Below the pieces are notes generated by a model, which saw only the letters and a program-made list of their open reading frames with translations, made no database searches and was not told the DNA's origin. Both the position numbers and the translations under genes were made by a program. From assembly GCA_903970295.1 (NCBI GenBank), contig CAJCHQ010000555.1:1-17916 (forward strand): a stretch of DNA of 17,916 nt. The letters are read 5' to 3'. The DNA is from Bryobacterales bacterium. Lineage in GTDB: Bacteria > Cyanobacteriota > Vampirovibrionia > Obscuribacterales > Obscuribacteraceae. Of this stretch, positions 13,652 through 17,916 are shown in pieces. Within the stretch, counting starts at the first letter, position 1. Each line of letters starts with the position of its first letter.

Positions 13652-14173
13652 CTAGCGCACTGTCTCCGGCGGCGGTGCATGTCCAATCTTGGCTCTTTTC
13701 TTCATCAATTCGACCAGCTCTTTTCTTTGCTTTGGTGTCAAGACTTTGCGAATGGCAATCAACAATTTCATTTTTTCTGTGGCCATGTCGTTCTGCAGTT
13801 TGTTGATTTTTTCCTGCGTGGTTAAAATCTTGTCTTCGTCCAGATCTGGTGACAGCGAACATTTATGCATCTCACGCAGCAAGTCGATCACATCTCTTGC
13901 CTGCTCTGAACTTTTTGTTTCATAGTTCTTGGCCAGACCGCGGATTGTTTCGACCTGTTCTGGGTTAGCACCGGCTTGAATGTACATAGCTGCAGGGTCA
14001 TGCTCCGCACCGTTAGCTGGGCTCACGCCTCGGCCGCCCGTTGCTTGCCTGACCATCGATTCCATTTCATTGGAAGTATTTTCCGCCGCTTGCACCATTG
14101 GTGGTGTAGCTGAAATTGCTGCCAGGGCAGTTATTGCAGTTGCTGCAAATATGGTTCGGAATATATACATCAT
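13652..14173 (-). CDS. Periplasmic Spy/CpxP-like protein with LTxxQ motif
   Basis: This 173-residue protein has a signal peptide (about 1-29: hydrophobic IFAATAITALAAISA, cleavage after VQA) and so is exported. The mature part is helical and charged, and near the C-terminus carries LTPKQRKELVELMKKR, the LTxxQ motif of the Spy/CpxP/ZraP family, plus an earlier partial copy (LTTQEKINKLQNDM). Members are periplasmic chaperones or metal/stress sensors. Two adjacent ATGs are possible: AGGGG upstream is 4 nt from 14173 and 7 nt from 14170, so the second may be the true start. It faces the phosphatase gene tail to tail. The family assignment is good; the stress it answers is unknown. Confidence 0.8.
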   Translation of the reverse strand: MMYIFRTIFAATAITALAAISATPPMVQAAENTSNEMESMVRQATGGRGVSPANGAEHDPAAMYIQAGANPEQVETIRGLAKNYETKSSEQARDVIDLLREMHKCSLSPDLDEDKILTTQEKINKLQNDMATEKMKLLIAIRKVLTPKQRKELVELMKKRAKIGHAPPPETVR

Positions 14174-14269
14174 GCACCCCTGACTTGCCGAGCCTCAACA
14201 TTTTAGTCGATCTCGGGTCTATCAGTATCTAGACTGGCGCTAATGTGCGTCATCAGTTTTTTCGACGAC

Positions 14270-16972
14270 CTAATCGATGCCCAGATGAACAAACGGCGCC
14301 CAGGCGTGCAGGGCTTGACCGTCCTTGATCGCTGACACCTGTGCTTTCTGCAGGGAGCGAGCCACATCCAGGTCAGACAAATCACGCCCGGCACCGATTA
14401 AAGCCTCATGGAAATCTCGCATCAAATTGGCTGTGGAGCGGTCTGCCACTTCCCACAAACTGAGAATCAGATTGGGCATGCCGGCATACATCAGAGCCCT
14501 TGCCAGTCCTAGAATTTCACCGCCAGTAGTGACCATGTTGACACCTGTTTGACAGGCTGAGAGCACGAGCAATCGCCCACAGCGGGTCCTCAAAGCACTG
14601 CCCTGGAGAATCGAAGCCGCGGTTAGAATACTGCCGTCCCCCAACACTAGCCCTGAGGCCAGTGGTTCATCCGGATTGAAAACTGCGTGACCGGCGAAAT
14701 GTACGATCGGATATTCTTCGAAAAGTGCCGCCAGAGATTCTTTGACTTCGGCATTTGTGACTATGCGCGAACCGCTGCCCTGCGCCTGGCTGAGCTGAAA
14801 AATCGTTTCGGCTTCTTCCAAAGTATGAGACAAATCATCCAGCCCAGCCGCCGAGCGCAGCCTCGAGCTGAAGACCAGACCTTTTTCGCGCGTGGCCGAA
14901 TAATCGCTAATTGCCGAAATCAGGTAGCCGGATTTTGTTTGTTCGTGACGCCTTCGTGCCAAGATCGGAATCAAGCTGGTAGTCGGTAAGTAACTGATAG
15001 CGAAACGTTCGCAAGCGAACTGATTGCCGTCGTGCAGAGCGGCAAAGGGCAGATGGTAGAGGCTGCTATGCGGTACGATCAAAAGTTGTGAGACGTGTGC
15101 CGGAATATTCTCGAGAATCGGCGCCAGCAAAGAGTTATAGAGTCGCTGGCAGAGGCTGCGAGGAACATCCCAACCTTCGGTCGCCGACATTTCGAGAAAC
15201 GTGCTCAAGTCTTCGCTGAAGTTTGCCAACCTCTCTTCATCGTCGGTGTATTTGAGAGCCGGCTCCTGAGCGCCGTGCCAGAGAGCGGCACTGAGAAGAT
15301 ATTGATCGGTCCAGTAGAGTTCGATGATAGCGGTCTCTCGTGAGAGCAGATATTTGCTCTGTTGCACACCACCAGTGGTGGCCGGTGTTGACCAGAGATC
15401 AGCAATTTCGGACCAATTGAGTGTGGTTGTTGAAATCAAGCTGGCATATCCAGGATGACTTTTCTTCAATTGATTGACGACATCTCGCCACTGCCGGTAG
15501 ATATCCTGACTCTGTTCGTTGGCGACAACCGAACCGCGGTGCCGCCCGTCCCCTTCGCTGGGTCCTTGCCAGAACATGCGCTCGAGGTGGGAGATTTGAT
15601 TGCGCAGATCTTTTTCGCGTGCGACCAATTTGGTCAATGTTTCATCGCCATCGCTCACTACTTCAGATATGTCGATTGGCGAGTTGCTCAACAGATCGAG
15701 CAGTGCTCGCGATTTAGCGCGACCGACGTACTCCAATGCTTCCACCCTTCGTCCCATTGAGATGCAGACTTTCACCATGTCGCGGTAGAGATCTTGCCCA
15801 CGGCTGGCGAAGCTGGTTTTCAAATCGTCAGCTTTGATGGAAGATCGTTGTTGATCGAACAAATCGATGGCTTTGCTGAAAAAATCGAAGGCTGGCTGCA
15901 GCTGTCCCATTACTTGATAGGCGCGGCCGACATTCGACAAATAAATGCGTTCACCCTGGCGATCGGCGATTGTTTTGCTGATTTCCAGCGCCTGGTTGTA
16001 GACATCTCGGGCTGCCTCGGCCTCATTCGCAGCAATCAGGCAATCGCCGAGACTGTCTAAATGCGAGGCTTCTGCCTGTGGATCGTCGAACCTCCGGGCC
16101 AGATCAACAGCTTGCCGGCAGAAGTCTCGAGCCTTCGAGACGTCTCCCATTCTCAACCAGGCATTGCCGATGTTGCCCAACCAAATGCCCTCATGGCGAT
16201 GGTCTTCGGCCTGGCGCGCGAGCGATAGCGCCTGGTCGTAGTAGCCGATCGCCTCGTTTAATTGACCCTGTTCGAAATGCAAATTGCCAATCCCACCCTG
16301 GCAAGTAGCTTGAGCGATTAAGTCACCGTCGGCGAGTGCTTTGTCACCGGCTTTTATATAATAAGTTTTCGCCTCCTGATACTGCCCCAACTCCATCATG
16401 GCGATGCCCAGACTGCCTAGCCATGAAGTGCTGCTGGCGCTCGAGGAGCCGATTTCCAAAGCCTGTCTAAACCATTCCACCGATTTTTCCGGCCAGCCTT
16501 TTTCCAAATAAAGTCGACCCAAGTTGCCGGCACAGCTCTCTGCCGCTTGTGCGTCGTCGCCGTTGTAAGCAGCTTCCAGAGCGCGTAGAAATTCATCGAT
16601 TGCTTCGTCTGTTTGCCCACAGTTGCTTTCCTGTTCTGCCAGGAGCAATCGCGCGTGACCTTCGAATCGCTTCAAAGAGTTGGCGCTTGCCAGAGTTATA
16701 GCGCGTGCGAAGTCGTGTTCCGATTGTTTCAAATTGCCCTGACTCTGCCTGGTTATGCCAAGGTAAGTCAGACACACTACTTCCAATTTCGGATCGCCGA
16801 TTGTTGCAGCTTGTTCGATCGCTTGCTGATAAAGCTGTTCGGCATCACTCAATCGACCCGATTGCGCCGCTGCCCACGCCTGTTCCGCGAGCTGCTCGAT
16901 TTGCGCCCGCGTTTTTGCTGGGTCTGGCGAAGTGCTTGTCATTTGGGATTCAACCGAGACAGTTGCTGTCAT
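14270..16972 (-). CDS. TPR-CHAT protein (caspase-like peptidase)
   Basis: This 900-residue protein starts at ATG 16972 (weak Shine-Dalgarno; ATG 16942 is an alternative). Residues about 24-375 hold nine tetratricopeptide repeats in series, for example YLGITRQSQGNLKQSEHDFA and NLGRLYLEKGWPEKSVEWFR. A helical linker follows (about 376-620, including a possible coiled coil around KLVAREKDLRNQISHLERM). The C-terminus (about 630-900) is a CHAT domain with the catalytic dyad H762 in HFAGHA and C807 in LSACQTG, and the usual end AWAPFVHLG. CHAT proteins are caspase/separase relatives, and TPR-CHAT proteases occur in signalling and defence, for example Craspase. Here no CRISPR or effector gene is seen nearby. 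No signal peptide or membrane helix is found, so it is likely cytosolic. It lies 134 bases downstream of the trypsin-like protease on the same strand. Confidence 0.93.
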   Translation of the reverse strand: MTATVSVESQMTSTSPDPAKTRAQIEQLAEQAWAAAQSGRLSDAEQLYQQAIEQAATIGDPKLEVVCLTYLGITRQSQGNLKQSEHDFARAITLASANSLKRFEGHARLLLAEQESNCGQTDEAIDEFLRALEAAYNGDDAQAAESCAGNLGRLYLEKGWPEKSVEWFRQALEIGSSSASSTSWLGSLGIAMMELGQYQEAKTYYIKAGDKALADGDLIAQATCQGGIGNLHFEQGQLNEAIGYYDQALSLARQAEDHRHEGIWLGNIGNAWLRMGDVSKARDFCRQAVDLARRFDDPQAEASHLDSLGDCLIAANEAEAARDVYNQALEISKTIADRQGERIYLSNVGRAYQVMGQLQPAFDFFSKAIDLFDQQRSSIKADDLKTSFASRGQDLYRDMVKVCISMGRRVEALEYVGRAKSRALLDLLSNSPIDISEVVSDGDETLTKLVAREKDLRNQISHLERMFWQGPSEGDGRHRGSVVANEQSQDIYRQWRDVVNQLKKSHPGYASLISTTTLNWSEIADLWSTPATTGGVQQSKYLLSRETAIIELYWTDQYLLSAALWHGAQEPALKYTDDEERLANFSEDLSTFLEMSATEGWDVPRSLCQRLYNSLLAPILENIPAHVSQLLIVPHSSLYHLPFAALHDGNQFACERFAISYLPTTSLIPILARRRHEQTKSGYLISAISDYSATREKGLVFSSRLRSAAGLDDLSHTLEEAETIFQLSQAQGSGSRIVTNAEVKESLAALFEEYPIVHFAGHAVFNPDEPLASGLVLGDGSILTAASILQGSALRTRCGRLLVLSACQTGVNMVTTGGEILGLARALMYAGMPNLILSLWEVADRSTANLMRDFHEALIGAGRDLSDLDVARSLQKAQVSAIKDGQALHAWAPFVHLGID

Positions 16973-17106
16973 ACATTTTCACAGTTAATATCGTGAAAGA
17001 CCAACTCTTTCTTTCAAAACTGCTGTTTATTTCCAACTTCCTGAGAAGCTGGCTGTATTTATCCGGCCCTTATGGTTTTTGGACAAAGCCTTAGCGAGCG
17101 GTTCGA

Positions 17107-17916
17107 CTACGTGCGGGGAATGTTTTTGAGCACGAAATTGCGCACGTCATTGCCTGGAATCAGACCTGTCGTGCCGTCTCTAGAACCTTCAGATACCATT
17201 CCGGTATAATCTCCCAACATGTCGTAGGTAGATTCACCGGAGGTGCCAGGGATCTGGGGTAATGTTGTGCGACGTATATAGGTGCGTATACCTGTGGTTT
17301 CGTTTAGCGCATTAACCGGTTGTTGGTCTACCATTTTGCCGATGCCAATCCGTGGTAGTCCTTCGAGCGAATGAGGCATGGCATCGAAATCGCCTGTAAT
17401 ATGCGGCGTGCCGGAACCGATAATTTCTACTCCTTGACCAGCTTTCGATATGCCGCTGCGAAGATCTAGAAAGGGCAAGCTTCTTCCGATTGGTGCGGTA
17501 GGCCTGAGCAGGACCATGTCACCATGAGAGGCGAAAGCTCTCGCGACATAGCGAGTGTCGTTATTCACTGCCACCCAGATGTCGCCAGCCGTGTGGCTGT
17601 GCTTGGTGGCCAAAATTATGCCGCTCGGGTGAACGACTGTGCCCGACCCTACGTATGCATCCGATCCATCGGCTGCGGCTCCCTTCTGAGCAAGCGCGGC
17701 TGTGCGCTCACGAGCCGCTTTGATGACTTTGGCGGCTGGACTGTCTGCGTCTATAACTTTGTCAACGAAGTTGCCCCTCTCAATCATAGAAAGCTTGTAG
17801 CTCCGACCGGTGATTGGTGATTTGAGCCATTCGCCTGGTTTAGCTGTTCCTTCCACCGTTCTGCCTTCGAACCCCTCCTCAGGAGGATGGTGAATGTTCA
17901 GTTGCTTGCCGGTTTC
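17107..17916 (-). CDS. Trypsin-like serine protease, N-terminus outside the window
   Basis: The frame is open from stop 17107 to the right edge, so the gene is partial. Numbering is from an internal GTG at 17856, which is probably not the real start because in-frame codons continue upstream (KQLNIHHPPEEGFEGRT). A chymotrypsin-fold core is visible: GSGTVVHPSGIILATKH with H86, HGDMVLLRP with D113, and PGTSGES with S206. These align with the His-Asp-Ser triad of HtrA/Deg-type proteases. The usual GNSGG is altered to GTSGE, but the oxyanion-hole glycine and the serine remain. No PDZ domain is present in the visible part. A signal peptide or other domain may lie off the window. It precedes the TPR-CHAT gene in the same direction. 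Confidence 0.8.
   Translation of the reverse strand, partial: ETGKQLNIHHPPEEGFEGRTVEGTAKPGEWLKSPITGRSYKLSMIERGNFVDKVIDADSPAAKVIKAARERTAALAQKGAAADGSDAYVGSGTVVHPSGIILATKHSHTAGDIWVAVNNDTRYVARAFASHGDMVLLRPTAPIGRSLPFLDLRSGISKAGQGVEIIGSGTPHITGDFDAMPHSLEGLPRIGIGKMVDQQPVNALNETTGIRTYIRRTTLPQIPGTSGESTYDMLGDYTGMVSEGSRDGTTGLIPGNDVRNFVLKNIPRT

Overview
The window looks like a chromosomal segment of a two-membrane (Gram-negative-type) bacterium with roughly balanced base composition. A periplasmic Spy/CpxP-like protein with a signal peptide supports two membranes. The mix of a hybrid histidine kinase, a response regulator fused to a Ser/Thr kinase, zinc-ribbon/SH3 and TPR-CHAT proteins, YD-repeat fragments and a membrane protein with a cyanobacterial-style C-terminal domain would fit a Melainabacteria/Vampirovibrionia (Obscuribacter-like) lineage. 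That placement is an inference from gene content and was not tested.

Layout. (1) 1-3072, plus strand: the 3' part of a hybrid histidine kinase (kinase tail, two receiver domains, Hpt), then a protein joining a receiver domain, a LuxR-like HTH segment and a Ser/Thr protein kinase. Together they look like a phosphorelay feeding a eukaryotic-type kinase. (2) 3442-4998, plus: a family-5-like glycoside hydrolase with a long Pro/Ala/Gln repeat linker, followed by the frameshifted remnant of a second clan-A glycosidase (about 5040-5488). (3) 5609-6014, minus: five tRNA genes packed 1-4 nt apart, transcribed Leu(UAA), Leu(CAA), Gln(UUG), Ser(GCU), Ser(UGA). The two Leu-anticodon tRNAs lack the usual long variable arm. 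(4) 6015-9690: a decayed, mosaic accessory region. It holds RHS/YD-repeat fragments, the 3' ends of two different serine recombinases, a doubly frameshifted membrane protein, a frameshifted unknown gene, a 25-codon ORF with a near-perfect Shine-Dalgarno and one possible small membrane protein. (5) 9788-9864, minus: an ordinary tRNA-Pro(UGG) marks the return to intact sequence. (6) 10021-17916: intact genes. These are a zinc-ribbon/transmembrane/SH3 protein (minus), a translationally coupled class II aldolase plus histidine phosphatase pair (plus), a Spy/CpxP-like periplasmic protein (minus), a 900-residue TPR-CHAT caspase-like protein (minus) and a trypsin-like serine protease that runs off the right edge (minus).

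How the genes may work together. The left end is signalling: the Hpt of the kinase could pass phosphate to the receiver of the REC-HTH-kinase fusion. The aldolase/phosphatase pair overlaps by 4 nt and probably handles a phosphorylated sugar. The trypsin-like protease lies upstream of the TPR-CHAT protein in the same orientation, with 134 nt between them, so a protease pair is possible but not shown. The most unusual material is the tRNA array and the mosaic of recombinase and RHS fragments, which suggests an old mobile or plastic island between intact flanks.
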